A stretch of 64,000 nt of DNA from Vitis vinifera (GCF_030704535.1 NC_081817.1:883001-947000); one strand, 5' to 3'; positions 12,180 to 23,026 are shown, counted from the first letter of the stretch. Notes: generated by a model not told the origin, from the letters alone. Made by a program: numbers and translations.

Positions 12180-12640
12180 TTTAGATGGGTTTTTCTCAAG
12201 GTAGAACTGTAGAAGATAGATTTGTAGGCAAATGTGAGAGGCATACACGTCGTCTTCAGTTTCCTGTGGAGTTGTGGACAAATGTCCATCTCTTCGTACC
12301 ATTTTCAAATCAATAGACCCAGTGTAATTTAATTTGCTTAGGTTGCTAGGGTTAAAGTGGCCAATTTGTAAGGAAAAGCAAAATTTCTAGAAGAAAAAAG
12401 ATGTTCTTTGATTGAAAGTTTTCAAATAACAGGCATTTGTGTTGATGGTGTGACATTAGCCTCCAAGAATTTGTGCAGAGATGATGATCTGGATGCAGAA
12501 TATTTTTGTGCAAGAGAAAAGATTTATTTCGTGTTTGTTTGAAGCCATGGATACAGAATTAGATTTTAGAACCCGTCTAATCATAATTTTGAAAATAGTT
12601 TTTAAAAATAAAATTTTAAGATTAATTCATAAAAATAATT

Positions 12641-13208
12641 GTGTGGACCTCGTATTTCTGTTCATGCGCTTCCACTCGATGACGAACTCGTTTTTTATTT
12701 GAAAAATGATTTATTTTTTAGAAAATAACTTGGAGTCGTCACTTATTTTTGTTTTATTTTTAAAGGGGAAACAAAATAAGAAAGAAAACCCTAAGTGTGA
12801 CCTTATTTTGGAAAAGGTGATCTGTGAAAAACTAAATATGGACTCGAAGGTCAGGTTACTTATTGGGAAGGTACGGTAAAGGCCGTAACACCCCTCTAAG
12901 TCCCTAAAAATAGGTCTCTACTGATGAAATGAGACAAGTATGACAATTGATTGATCAAATATGGATACCGAATGAATATCAATCAAAACAAAATAATCGA
13001 ATGAACAAGAGAAACAAAGAGTGTACCTAATTGATGAGCGGATTTGCTTCATGAAAATAAAGATTAGTAAACAAACATAGAATAATCACATGTGTGTCAT
13101 AGAGTGGAATAAGTCAATCATGTATAGCAATCAATGAGATAATCACATATGTTGGGTCCCTATTAAGACCCACTTTATTTTTGCATGAATTAATTCTGTA
13201 AATTCCAT
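12641..13208 (+). repeat. Left terminal inverted repeat of E1
   Basis: This arm pairs with the reverse complement of 17,676-18,286. It also matches the ends of E2 (24,196 onward and up to 32,860), which makes E1 and E2 members of one family. The conserved core includes a TTGGAGTCGYCACTTATTTT word and the GGGAAGGTACGGT word. Confidence 0.75.
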
Positions 13209-13734
13209 ACTGGGGCATATTTCCTTCTTTTAGCTGTGGAGAGGATTACTTTCTCACAGGCTTGTTGTCGTTTTCATTACTCAGTCGAGGGATATTTATT
13301 CATATCGTTGGCCACAGTTTCGATGATTTTTGACGAGATAAGCCACTAGAGGAGCACAACTTTCGGGTTTTAACTGTCCCACCATTCATGATTCTTTAGT
13401 AGATTGTTGTGTTGAGATGGTGGTAGTTACCCTAACAGCTTATCCTCTTGTGACTCCCCAGTGGATCATTCCTTTGAGACGACGATGGATTCTTCCGGCA
13501 TAACATGTTGAGTTAGAGGCGTCCGACTTATTGTGACACATCATCAAGTCTCGTGATTCAGTCAGATTGGCTGTGAAGCCATATTAACAGTCGATTTGAC
13601 CGTTCCAACTCGTCAGCGGAGCATCTTTTGAGACTCATGAAGTATGTTTTAGACCTTTCCTGTGGATTGAGAGTTGTAGCGGCACGCTACACTGGGGCAT
13701 ATTTTCTCCTCATTATCTCCTCACATTTTCAGTT

Positions 13735-14620
13735 TGGGCGTTCAGAGCCACAATCTCTTCTCAGTTTCGGCGTTCAGAGTCATCATATCTTCTCAGTTTT
13801 GGTGTTCAAAGCCATCATATATTCTTAGTTTCGGCGTTCAAAGTCACCATCTCTTCTCAGTTTTGACGTTTAAAGCCACCATCTTCTCAGTTTGGGCCTT
13901 CAGAACCACCATATCTTCTCATTTTTGGCGTTTAGAGCCATCATCTCTTCTAAGTTTCGGTGTTCAGAGCTACCATCTCTTCTTAGTTTTGGCGTTCAGA
14001 GCCACAATATTCTTAGTTTGGGCATTCAGGGCCACCATCTTTTCTCAGTTTGGGCGTTCAAAGTCACCATCTGCATTATTTGGCATTCAGAGCCACCATC
14101 TCCTCTCAGTCTGGCATTTAGAGTCATCATCTTATCATGATCGAGCATTCGCTGCCACTTTTTTGGCGTTCAAAGCTACATTCATGACGTTCAGGGTCAT
14201 TGTTCACAGTTTGGCGTTCAGAGCCTTTATCTTCTTCAATTTGTTGTTCAAAGTCGCATATCAACCTGGCATTCAAAGCCGCCATTTTCCTTTAGTTCGG
14301 CGTTCGGAGCCACGTTCCTAACATTTAGAGTTGTCTTTCTCTGTTAGTTAGGTGTTCGGAGCCACGTTGCTAGCATTTAGGATTGTCATTTTCTTTTAGT
14401 TTAGTATTCAAAGTCATTCTTACCATTCAGGGCCACTTTCATCAATTTTAGGCGTTCAGAGCCATGTCTTCAATTTGGCATTTAGAACCACCATCTTCTT
14501 CAGTTTGACATTCAGAGTTGTGTCTTCATTTTGACATTCAAGGCCATTGTCTAGCTTGGCATTCGGTGCCACCATCTCCTTTTAGTTTTGGTGTTCAGAA
14601 TCGTTTTTTCCCAGCTTTGT
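13735..14620. repeat. Degenerate 32-33-bp tandem repeat block
   Basis: About 25 diverged copies of a unit built on GGCGTTCAGAGCCACCATCT and CTTCTCAGTTT follow one another, spaced 32-33 bp in the better-preserved first part and less regularly later. Because 33 is a multiple of three, the plus strand stays open for 195 codons (13,734-14,321) with an eleven-residue repeat of the form FGVQSHHLFSV. I regard this as a minisatellite inside E1 rather than a gene: copies drift in length, there is no start context and no family is recognisable. Confidence 0.75.
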
Positions 14621-15940
14621 CATCCATAGTCATGGCTCCTGGCATTCATATTCATTGGCATTGCACATCTTGCCTTCACGATTTTTACGTTCATCCTCAT
14701 TTTCCTCACCTCGTTACCTTGTGCTTATCGCTTGTTCATCACGTTCTTCTAGACTTCCCATTCCCTTGCACATGACATAGTTCATTGAGTTCATGGCACA
14801 TATTTTGATCATGTTATTGGGGCACCCTACACTTAGCATCCTCATGTAGTTCACATAGGGCAATCCCCTTTGGACGCATTCTTTCCTGTACTCGAAGGTG
14901 GTTCAACTGCTACTCAACTTTGACATCGATCTTCGAGTCACTTTTGGAGACATCTTAGAGTGTCTGGGTCCATAACACAACTTTAGATGCATTCTAAGAG
15001 CTACCATTTTTTTAGGATTTTAGAGCCCCTTTTGTTCTTTGTCAGTTTGAACAAGTTTGTGTTCTACTTGTGTACCTTTGGGGGTCTTTCTTTTTCTTTG
15101 GTAGAGTTCACTCTATTCTACTCACTATTCACACTTTCTTTTCACTCTAGTATTCATATTCTTTGCACTCGTGAACTCTACCGAAGATGGGTATATTTGT
15201 AGACCTTTGTAGGACCGTGGGTTTTTTTTCTCAAACCCGGGAAGAGCTGGCAACTTGTTTTTGGAGTGGGGGCCAATTTCCGAAGGAGTCAAGCTACATG
15301 GACGTGTGGCTAAGGGACATTACCACCTTGTTAGGTGGTGGTTGAGGATGGTCATATTTGCTAAACCAGGAGCAAGTGAAGACATAGGGGAGGAAGAAAA
15401 ACAGAGGAAATAGGAAAAAAAAAACAGAGCAAGCTTTTTGGTGGTGGGAAATATATAGAAAAAAAAAACGGAACTGAGGAAAGGGTGGTGAGTCTGCGGA
15501 TATCCCAAGAGAGAGCAAAAGCAGAGGACTTTGAGGTACGTTGGTTGTGATTTCCTTGCTCATTTTTGCTAGAGAGGAGCTCTACCAGGTGCGAGCATTG
15601 TGGATCTTTATTGTTCATCTTTCTGATTACATTGTTCTTCATGCATTTTTCTTGTTATTTTTTTTAGCTTTCATTTGCTACTTGGATGTGACTACTCTGC
15701 TATTCTCTCATTTTCTTTGATTTCGTTTGGGGCTACCATGCGCATGGGTTCATCCAAATCATGTCAATGTTCTCTGTTTATCCCATGTTCATGGCCCATG
15801 AATTCACATATAAAATAAGGCTCCATAGGTTTTTTTTTTTTTTTTTTTTCTTTCTCTGTTTCTTCCTTGGGGACATGAGAAACTTCTTCTCCTTCTTTTT
15901 GTGGGACTGGTCTCGGCTCGGAGGGATGTGGGGAGGTTTT
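14621..15940. other. Interior of E1 between repeat block and captured homeobox
   Basis: No intact gene. The part from about 15,200 to 15,760 is rich in purines and pyrimidine runs and contains short open frames with low-complexity translations. A T-run at 15,831-15,850 and the sequence up to 15,950 may be captured leader or 5' untranslated sequence of the HD-ZIP IV fragment that follows, since the recognisable protein similarity starts just after it. That origin is inference. Confidence 0.4.
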
Positions 15941-15954
15941 AAGAGAGAGGGAGT

Positions 15955-16395
15955 TGTAGGAAGAGCTAGTCACAAGCTTGAGAGAGAAGATGAGCATGAG
16001 AGCAGATCTGGAACTAATAACATGGACGGTGCTTCTGGGGATGATCAGGATGCTATCAACAACCCACCAAGGAAGAAGAGATACCACCGACACACTCCTC
16101 GGCAAATCCAAGAACTTGAAGCCCTATTCAAGGAGTGTCTTCATCCTGATGAAAAGCAAATGTTGGAACTCAACAAAAGGCTTTGCTTGGAGACTAGGCA
16201 AGTGAAATTCTAGTTCCAAAATCATCGTACCCAGATGAAGACCCGATTAGAACGACATGAGAACTCAATTCTTAAGCAAGAAAAATGATAAACTTTAGGC
16301 TAAAAACATGTCAATAAAGGATGCTATGAGGAACCCAATTTGCACCAACTGTGGTGGTCCGGTAATTATTGGTGACATTTCTGTAAAGGAGGCAG
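15955..16395 (+). pseudogene. Captured HD-ZIP class IV homeobox fragment (ANL2/HDG-like)
   Basis: The plus strand encodes an N-terminal part of an HD-ZIP IV transcription factor: an acidic lead ([20 protein letters not shown]), then the homeodomain beginning [21 protein letters not shown]. The frame hits TAG at 16,212-16,214, exactly where the family has the invariant Trp of recognition helix 3 (QVKFWFQN). Similarity continues through FQNHRTQMKT, LERHENSIL, and then, after small changes, MSIKDAMRNPICTNCGGP and IIGDIS. The START domain is missing. Such factors control epidermal cell identity; this fragment cannot make one. It lies inside E1 and joins directly to a second, unrelated fragment. 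Confidence 0.85.
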
Positions 16396-16454
16396 AATCT
16401 TTTTCTAGATGTCAAAAGCTTCACATACCTTTGAATAATAACCTTTGCCGTAAT

Positions 16455-16660
16455 GAAATTGGTCAGTCCGAGAATATTCGAATCCAAACCCGGTATCAAC
16501 AGGGTTGAAACTTTCTTATGAGGAAGATGAGCACAACTCTTCTATTACTTTCGCATGTGATATCATGACCGCCGCACTCCCTGTTATTTCATCTCTTGGT
16601 GATAATCTGAAGCTTGAGGTAGAAAAGGTTGAAAAAAGAGAAGAGGCGGTTCTTTGCATT
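16455..16660 (+). pseudogene. Captured BOI-related / S-RNase-binding-type E3 ligase fragment
   Basis: One plus-strand frame reads NPNPVSTGLKLSYEEDEHNS, then a variable stretch, then ALPVISSLGDNLKLEVEKVE. Plant BOI-related RING ligases carry the same order, (V)STGLRLSY.DDE.NSS followed by SLGDNL..E, upstream of their coiled coil and C-terminal RING. Coiled coil and RING are absent here, and stops lie just upstream in this frame. The family attribution comes from memory of the family pattern, so it is good but not certain. Together with the HD-ZIP IV piece it makes E1 a chimera of two genes. Confidence 0.65.
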
Positions 16661-16679
16661 GTCACTAGGGTCGTTTTTT

Positions 16680-16945
16680 TCACTACTCAAACATCTTCCC
16701 ATTCTTTCTCATCATATGCACCCATCATACCTATTTTTTCTCACATTTTCCTCCACTCAAACATCTTCATATTCTCTCTCATACATATATAGCCATCATA
16801 CCTATTTATCTCACATTTTTCCTCCACTCAAACATCTTCTCATTCTGTCTCATACGTATGCACTCACCAAACCCATTCTTTATTTATTTTTTCTTTCTCT
16901 CACTATTTCCTCCACTTAAATATCTTCCAACTCTCTTTCATACCC
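16680..16945. repeat. Short tandem repeat of about 70-80 bp
   Basis: Three to four diverged units contain the words CTCAAACATCTTC, ATTCTNTCTCAT and CATCATACCTAT in the same order. Overlapping open frames here are translations of the repeat and not genes. Confidence 0.6.
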
Positions 16946-17009
16946 GTGCAACTTGCATTTCCATTTTATTTCTTCATATTTTAACATCAAAGTTTAATGT
17001 TCCAAAATT

Positions 17010-17480
17010 TCAATTTTTAAATTTAATTTTCAAAACTCTAATTCTCAATTAATTTCCAAAATTTCAATTCTTAAATTTAATTTTTAAAACTCCAATTTTC
17101 AATTAATTTCCAAAATTCCAATTCTTAAATTTAATTTCCAAAATTCCATTCCCTAAATTTAATTTCCAAAATTCCATTCCCTAAATTTAATTTCCAAAAT
17201 TCCAATTCTCAAATAATTTCCAAAATTCCAATTTCTTTCAAACTTAATTTCCAAGATTCCAATTCTTAAATTTAATTTCCAAAATTCCATTTCTTAAATT
17301 TAATTTTCAAAACTCCAATTCTCACAAAATTCCAATTTCTTTCAAATTTAATTTCAAAAATTCTAATCCTTAAATTTAATTTTCAAAACTCCAATTTTCA
17401 AATATTTTTTTTTAAGATTTCAATTTTTAAATAATTTTCAAAATTCCAATTTTCTTCAAATAATTTTAAATCCACTCCAG
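17010..17480. repeat. Degenerate 27-28-bp AT-rich tandem repeat
   Basis: About fifteen copies of a unit close to AATTTCCAAAATTCCAATTC and CTTAAATTT follow one another with small length changes. It ends just before the inner end of the right E1 inverted repeat. Confidence 0.7.
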
Positions 17481-17675
17481 TTTTCTAATAATTTTAAGTC
17501 CTCAACTTTTGTCCTTCATTAGGGTTTTAGGTCACCAAAAATCCGGATTTTGATAAACTTGCTACTTTTCCTTATGGGTAAGCACTTCCACAAATTTCCT
17601 TTGATTTTAAAATAATTTTTCTTTTTTTTCGATTTTTAAATAAAAATGAATATGATTCTCATATCTCTAGAAATA

Positions 17676-18286
17676 ATGGAATTTATGAGATTAATTCACG
17701 CAAAATCAATCGGGCTTTGGTGGGGGCCCAACATCCATAACATTTCTTCAAAAATAATTCAAGTGAATCGCATGATTGATATAATTTGATTTTGATTGGT
17801 TTTGTGTGAAATATTTTACATTTATCATTGTGCACTAACTCTGTTTCATGATAGCGCTTTATTATTTGTTGCTAAAGTACGCTCCTATTCCTACTTCATT
17901 TATTTATTCGTTCTCATGCTCAATTTGTTTTATTATTTGATCATTTCATTGGTATCTATTGATCTCCTTATTAATTGTCACACTTGTTTCACCTTATTTA
18001 GTAGAGACCTTATTATAAGGCTTAGAAGGGTGCTACGGCTCACCACTGTACCTTCCCAATAGGTAACCTGACCCTCGAACCCAAACTCGGTTTTCCACAA
18101 ACTTATTTTTTCTTCAGGAGTGACACTTAGTGTTTTTCTTTCTTATTTTGTTTTTTCCTTAAAAAATATTAAAATAAGTGGCGACTCCAAGTCTTTTTCT
18201 AAAAATCAAATTTTCATAAATAAATTAAAAAAAAAAGAGTTTCGCCATTGAATGAGAAAGCATCGAGCAAAATACATGGTCTACGC
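17676..18286 (-). repeat. Right terminal inverted repeat of E1
   Basis: Reverse complement of this stretch matches 12,641-13,208. It carries the family words GTACCTTCCCAATAGGTAACC and GTGGCGACTCCAAGTC, also present in the right arm of E2. The arm is immediately followed by sequence of segment B that belongs to the interior of the hAT element. Confidence 0.75.
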
Positions 18287-18476
18287 AATGTTTTTAGTAT
18301 TTTTGTTATTTAATTTTTCATATTATAAATTCTTCTTTTCTTTTATTAGTCTTTTTTTTTTCTTTTATTGAATGATACCAACATTACCATTTTTAAAATA
18401 TGAAAATTTATTTATAATTATTATAATACTCAAACTTTTTATTCCCTTCACACCAAATTTTTTGGCTCCACCGCTA
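18287..18476. mobile_element. Right-hand stub of the hAT element, segment B
   Basis: About 190 bp of the right end of the hAT element remains, ending TTTTGGCTCCACCGCTA and followed by the family flank CTTTCAAT at 18,477-18,484. The left part and left flank are gone, replaced by the right end of E1. Confidence 0.8.
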
Positions 18477-18884
18477 CTTTCAATATATCATATGCTGAAA
18501 AATGTAGGCTATGTTTGAAAATTGTTCTCGACAATACTTTTTTATTTATATATATATAAATTGTTTCCAAAATATATTTTTGAGAAAAATGGAAATTATA
18601 TTTGCATCCACCAAATTGATTTTTGCATCCATTCTATTTACACATCCACTTAAAAATAATAATTTTATTAATACATCAACTAACAATTTTAAACATTTTT
18701 CAATCCATCATTTAAAAAAAAAAAAAAAACAAATTGCTTTAAGCATATACAAAAAAATAGGCTTACAAATTCCTTCATACGCCCATGCAAAAAAAAGTGT
18801 AGGTACATAACTAAATCATCTCAAAAAACAATTTTATGGTAACACTATTAAAGTAAGTGATGAACCAATTGTAAGGCTTAGATA

Positions 18885-19570
18885 TTGATATTGTTGTTAA
18901 CAATATTGACACAATTATGTTTATGTCTAGGATGTAATGGAATTGGTCGTTTGCATGTTTTTCTATTATGTCTATAATCATTACATCTACCACAACATCA
19001 TGTGCACTTAATAACCTTTTTGCCTGATCAAATTCTTTCATTTTTTGGTCTTCCTACTAGTTGTTGACTTTTAGGTGGTAATACAACTCTACAACAAATG
19101 TATTTAGGAATTACCCAATCTTTTTTATTTCTAGTAGAATATATAGATTTTGAATATGAAGATATAAGTGAGTTCTTCATATAGTATTGAGAGCACATAA
19201 TATATAACGACATGTTTCCATATCTACATGCATCGATCGCATGTGTACATGAAATATGGTCAAGATCAAACATCCTACATGTGCATGAACATGCTTGCAA
19301 ATTAACTTAATCACTTATCCCAACATATTTGACATTAAACTCCCAAAAATTAATAGACTCAACCTCATAACTTGATAATTTATTAAACCTTAAGCACAAC
19401 TTCAAGTTAACCCATGTGATAAGTTCAATTTTCATTGACAATGCTTGTTGTTGGCGATTTGAAAACCATCTCTAAAGTAAGTTTCTCAACTCTTCAACCA
19501 TTCTCATAATCGAAAGATCTCTTGCATCTTTTAATACAACATTCATGCACTCAATAATCCTGTAATCATG
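18885..19570 (-). pseudogene. Mutator-type transposase remnant, segment B
   Basis: This is the copy with the clearest tail. Minus-strand frames give a SWIM-type motif CTCRMFDLDHISCTHAI, then WVIPKYICCRVVLPPKSQQL followed by VGRPKNERI, and after one stop a CCHC zinc knuckle, CGRCNDYRHNRKTCKRPI. The SWIM and knuckle are the C-terminal DNA- or RNA-binding parts of MULE transposases. Stops and frame changes separate the pieces, and the catalytic domain is absent. Confidence 0.78.
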
Positions 19571-20029
19571 ATATTATATTTTTTTTCATTATTATGTGAC
19601 CGAGTTTATTGCTTAATTCCTATATCCACTAAATAAACAGATGCTCTAATTTTCCATACATGTGATTTATTACTTACTATTATTTGACTTTGTCATATGG
19701 ATAAAACTTTTAACTTCTTTTAAATTAAAATTTTCACTTTTTCACATTTTAAAACTTTTTTTTTTCATAACTAATGTTGAAGCTTTTTTTACCAACAATG
19801 GTGAAGTAAGGTTTTAAATTTATAGGAAACAAAAAGAAATAAAATGATAATATATATAAAAAAAAATGTTGGTTGCTTACAAGACTAAGAATAAAGAGTA
19901 GATGAAACAATAGTGAGAATTTAGGTTTTTTCTTTGTCGGGAAACAAAAAAGGAGCAAATAGATGATCAAATAAAAAAATAAAAAGCTAATATATTGTAA
20001 AATAGAGGGAAGAGAAAATCATCTTAGAG

Positions 20030-20062
20030 GAAAAAAAAAAAAAAGAGGAGGGGGGGGGGGGT
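20030..20062. repeat. Poly-A / poly-G homopolymer junction
   Basis: A run of A residues is followed by GAGGAGGGGGGGGGGGG within the spacer of segment B. The equivalent place in A, C and D has only the A-rich part. Length here is likely to be unreliable in any assembly. Confidence 0.6.
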
Positions 20063-21001
20063 GGTATTTATACTTTTTGAGAGATAAATTATTCTTATAA
20101 ATATGAGAGTTATTTTAATCCCTTTTAACCAAATAACCTAAATTTTAAACCGTTAAAAAAAGTATTGAGAAGTTGTCTTGAAGGCTTAAGGCTGTGTCAA
20201 AAATGGTCAATGGGCTTCTACCTCCTACTTTTCCATCTTAGAAAAGCCTAGGATTCCATTCTCATAGAGAACCTTATCTATGAATTAGGTAAAAAGGAAT
20301 GCCTTTGCCCTCTTAACCATTATTAAAGCTAGCGAAGCATAAGAAGAGTCCACGTCTTTCCCCCACAAGAAAGCTAAAAGTTAGCTCAAAAGCCTCATAA
20401 GTCTCCTAGGAGAACTTTTGTTTGGCAGCATTTTTAAAAGTAGGTTTTTTCAGCTTATTATCAATGAATTGAGGCTTAATGCAACACTTTTCAGAGTAAT
20501 TTTTTTTTTTCAATTGATTCTCATAACACTTAACAAAAAAAAGCCTAAAAACATATCATATTTGTTCTTAAAAAAGAACCATTTTTCAAAAAATTATTGT
20601 TGGTAAAAAGTTTGTCAAACACGTTTTTTAAAATTGGAGTTAGGTTTTCTATTTTGACAAAAAATTGTTTTTAAGAATGGCTTCCAACCACTAATTTAAT
20701 TTAAAAACTTTAATTGTTGAATGATGTACCAACTACATATATTAAGTTGATTTTTGCTAAAACCCTAACGCTCAGGCAATCACCATTTTCTGAACTAATT
20801 TAATCTAAAAGCTTAAATTGTTATATAATAAGCCATATGTATCAAGCCTACCCATGCTAAAAGCCCTAACAACATCAAACTCAAAACTTGATGCCAGAGG
20901 TCTTCATACTTCAACAACTTCAGCCTCATTACTCAACATACAGGCCACCATCCTCACAAAGAAAATGAAACTAAGCAGAACAACAAGCATATACAATTAA
21001 T

Positions 21002-23026
21002 CTACCGCCCAGATGCTAAGGATCCAACAGACATCACTCCATAGGATGATGGGTGTGAGTCAGCTTTGGAGTCCAATGAGCCCACAAAGAAACCTAAACT
21101 TGAAGCATCAACCTCGGGGAGTGGGTCAAAGCCACTGAGATATCTTGTAACCTGCTGCATATTGGGCCTAGCCTGTGGCTCTGGGTAAGAGCAGAGGAGG
21201 CCAACCTTCAAAACCAATTCAATCTCCTTCTTCACATATGAATTGCCAAGCTTTGGATCTGCAGCTTCAAGTATATGACCCCTCTGATGACACTGTGCCA
21301 CCCAATCTTGTAGAATCATTTGTTTCCCGGACGAGGCATTGGGGTCTAGAGGCCTCCTCCCACATGCCACTTCTAGTAGTACTGCCCCAAAGGCGAATAC
21401 ATCGGAGCTTGCGGTGGCCTTTCCAGTGAGGGAGAGCTCCGGTGCTATGTACCCCACTGTGCCCACCACATGGGTGGTGCTAGGGTTCTTCCCATGCTCA
21501 TATAGTTTGGCCAGGCCGAAGTCTCCTAGCCGGGAATTCATATTTGAGTCAAGCAGGACATTGTTGGCCTTCACATCCCTATGGACAACTACCTGTTCCC
21601 ATTCTTCATGTAAATATAGGAGGCCTGCAGCAATCTCCTTGAGGATCCTGAACCTCTGTCCCCAATCAAGGTTCTTGTCTTCTTGAAACAGGAAGGTGTC
21701 CAGGCTGCCATTGGACATATAATCATAAACAAGAAGGAGATCGCCTTTTCGCTTACACCAACCTTGGAGATGAACCAAGTGCCTGTGCCTCAGCTTTCCT
21801 AGGCTTGCAATCTCTGCAATAAACTCCTTCACTCCCTGCTTGGAATTGTGGGAAATTCTCTTTACAGCAACTTCTTCTCTAGTCTTTGGCAGCACCCCCT
21901 TGTAGACGGAACCGAACACGCCTTTGCCGAGAATCTGGCTCTCCTTGAAGCCCTTTGTGGCAATATAAAGGTCTTTGTATCTAAACCTATGGGGGAAGTC
22001 CAATTCCCAATCTTCCAGGACCTCAGCTAGCCTTGCCCTTCTTAGCATATACACAGAAATAGTGATTCCACACAGAAGTAACGCAAGGGTCACCATTGTT
22101 GACGCTGCTCCAATCTCAATCCCTCTTCTCCTCCCAAGGCCTGGAGATGGGGTTCCATTTCTTGGGGGAGAAGGGATTTTAGAGAGATCAAGAGGGTCTT
22201 CTTCTGTACGACCCATCTTCAAACTCCACCCCAGAATGTAATGAGAGTTAGGATGCTTCCCAGTGGCAGCTGAGAAGCCAACATACATGGACTCTTTAAA
22301 GATAGGGGATAAGTCCATGGCTAGGGACAAGAGGGGTTTGCTTGGTTTAGGAAGAGAAGCAGGGGAAATGGTGACATTGACGATTTTTTGAGCTCCATCA
22401 TACTCAATCCAAGCTTGGATTGGATTCCCACTCTCCAAAACCACTTCATGAGAGGATTTGGAGGAGTTATCATAGTATGAAGCTGACTTAGAAGCATTAG
22501 ACCTAACAGTATTGATGTCTATACCAACATGGTTATCATCGATATCTCCATACATAACCAGGGATTGAACTGTATCAAACTCAACAGCAAACAAATGGTT
22601 GGAGAAGTTCCCCATGGTGGCCTCATTAAAAAGACCAAAAAGATTACCACGTCCACCGTCTGAAAGGTTCTTGGAGGGAGAAACGGTGAAGACAAAACCA
22701 TGCCCACCAGACCCACCAACATAGCTGGGGACAATGGCAAAGATGAAGGTTGTGGCAAAGGAGGAAGCTGTGGTGGGGTGTTGGGAATCATGGCTGTTCT
22801 TGTTGAGAAAGTGAAATGGGGTGTTGTAGAAGGCATGGCCAGTGAGGTTGGGTGATGAGTTTGTAAGCCTGAGAGCCCCATTTGGCGTGGTGAGGGATGC
22901 CCCACCAAGGCTTAAGTTGGATGCAGAAGCTTTGAAGCCATTGAAGATGAAGCCATAATCAGACTGAGAGTAAGCTTGATTAAGGAGGAGCAGAGAGAAG
23001 AGGGGAAAGAGGAGAGGTTTTGCCAT
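21002..23026 (-). CDS. L-type lectin receptor-like kinase, copy 2 (clade IV-like)
   Basis: Intronless gene, 674 residues, starting MAKPLLFPLF. It has the same layout as copy 1: signal peptide, legume-lectin domain with AVEFDT and DDNHVGIDIN, one membrane helix, cytosolic kinase and a short tail ending GSLASGR. The P-loop reads GKGVFG rather than GKGGFG; the three family glycines are kept, so ATP binding is probably retained. HRDVKANN and DFGLA are intact. It lacks the four-residue duplication of copy 1 and has an extra Arg (GRRRG) before the membrane helix. LCSYPEP replaces LCSHPEP of copy 3. It is very close to the other copies over the whole length, which implies recent duplication or gene conversion. 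Confidence 0.93.
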   Translation of the reverse strand: MAKPLLFPLFSLLLLNQAYSQSDYGFIFNGFKASASNLSLGGASLTTPNGALRLTNSSPNLTGHAFYNTPFHFLNKNSHDSQHPTTASSFATTFIFAIVPSYVGGSGGHGFVFTVSPSKNLSDGGRGNLFGLFNEATMGNFSNHLFAVEFDTVQSLVMYGDIDDNHVGIDINTVRSNASKSASYYDNSSKSSHEVVLESGNPIQAWIEYDGAQKIVNVTISPASLPKPSKPLLSLAMDLSPIFKESMYVGFSAATGKHPNSHYILGWSLKMGRTEEDPLDLSKIPSPPRNGTPSPGLGRRRGIEIGAASTMVTLALLLCGITISVYMLRRARLAEVLEDWELDFPHRFRYKDLYIATKGFKESQILGKGVFGSVYKGVLPKTREEVAVKRISHNSKQGVKEFIAEIASLGKLRHRHLVHLQGWCKRKGDLLLVYDYMSNGSLDTFLFQEDKNLDWGQRFRILKEIAAGLLYLHEEWEQVVVHRDVKANNVLLDSNMNSRLGDFGLAKLYEHGKNPSTTHVVGTVGYIAPELSLTGKATASSDVFAFGAVLLEVACGRRPLDPNASSGKQMILQDWVAQCHQRGHILEAADPKLGNSYVKKEIELVLKVGLLCSYPEPQARPNMQQVTRYLSGFDPLPEVDASSLGFFVGSLDSKADSHPSSYGVMSVGSLASGR

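Larger units (their letters stand above)
4118..12640. repeat. Segment A of a four-copy segmental array
   Basis: The left border is where similarity to segments C and D begins (TTTTCTTG..ATTTTTGTGGCATTCATGATC, near 4118, matching near 34,798 and 39,766). The right border is the start of the E1 inverted repeat. The segment holds, in order, a spacer, a hAT element, a Mutator transposase remnant, a fold-back element found only in this copy, and an intact lectin receptor kinase gene. Matching order and near-matching sequence in B, C and D show these are duplications of one ancestral block. The exact ends are approximate because the alignment was made by eye. Confidence 0.75.
12641..18286. mobile_element. 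E1: Pack-type element with very long terminal inverted repeats
   Basis: The left end (GTGTGGACCTCGTATT...) and the right end (...AATACATGGTCTACGC) are inverted copies of each other. Similarity continues inward to about 13,208 on the left and 17,676 on the right, giving arms near 570-610 bp with indels. Shared inner words include AGGTTACYTATTGGGAAGGTAC and a matching stretch GCRTGAATTAAT. The interior carries a block of 33-bp repeats, an HD-ZIP IV fragment, a BOI-type E3 ligase fragment and low-complexity repeats, but no transposase. Long arms plus captured gene pieces fit Pack-MULEs. I find no target duplication: the left flank is segment A and the right flank is hAT sequence from segment B. 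Superfamily is therefore inferred, not proven. Confidence 0.7.

Noticed and set aside
11660..12289. Minus-strand frames of 133 and 74 codons overlapping the lectin domain
   Set aside because: Out-of-frame readings of the same gene; Pro/Ser-rich with no family.
13735..14620. Possible CRISPR-like array, because of regularly spaced repeats
   Set aside because: Repeats are contiguous and degenerate with no unique spacers, and the DNA is from a plant nucleus.
12641..18286. E1 as an LTR retrotransposon
   Set aside because: The terminal repeats are inverted relative to each other, not direct, and there is no gag or pol.
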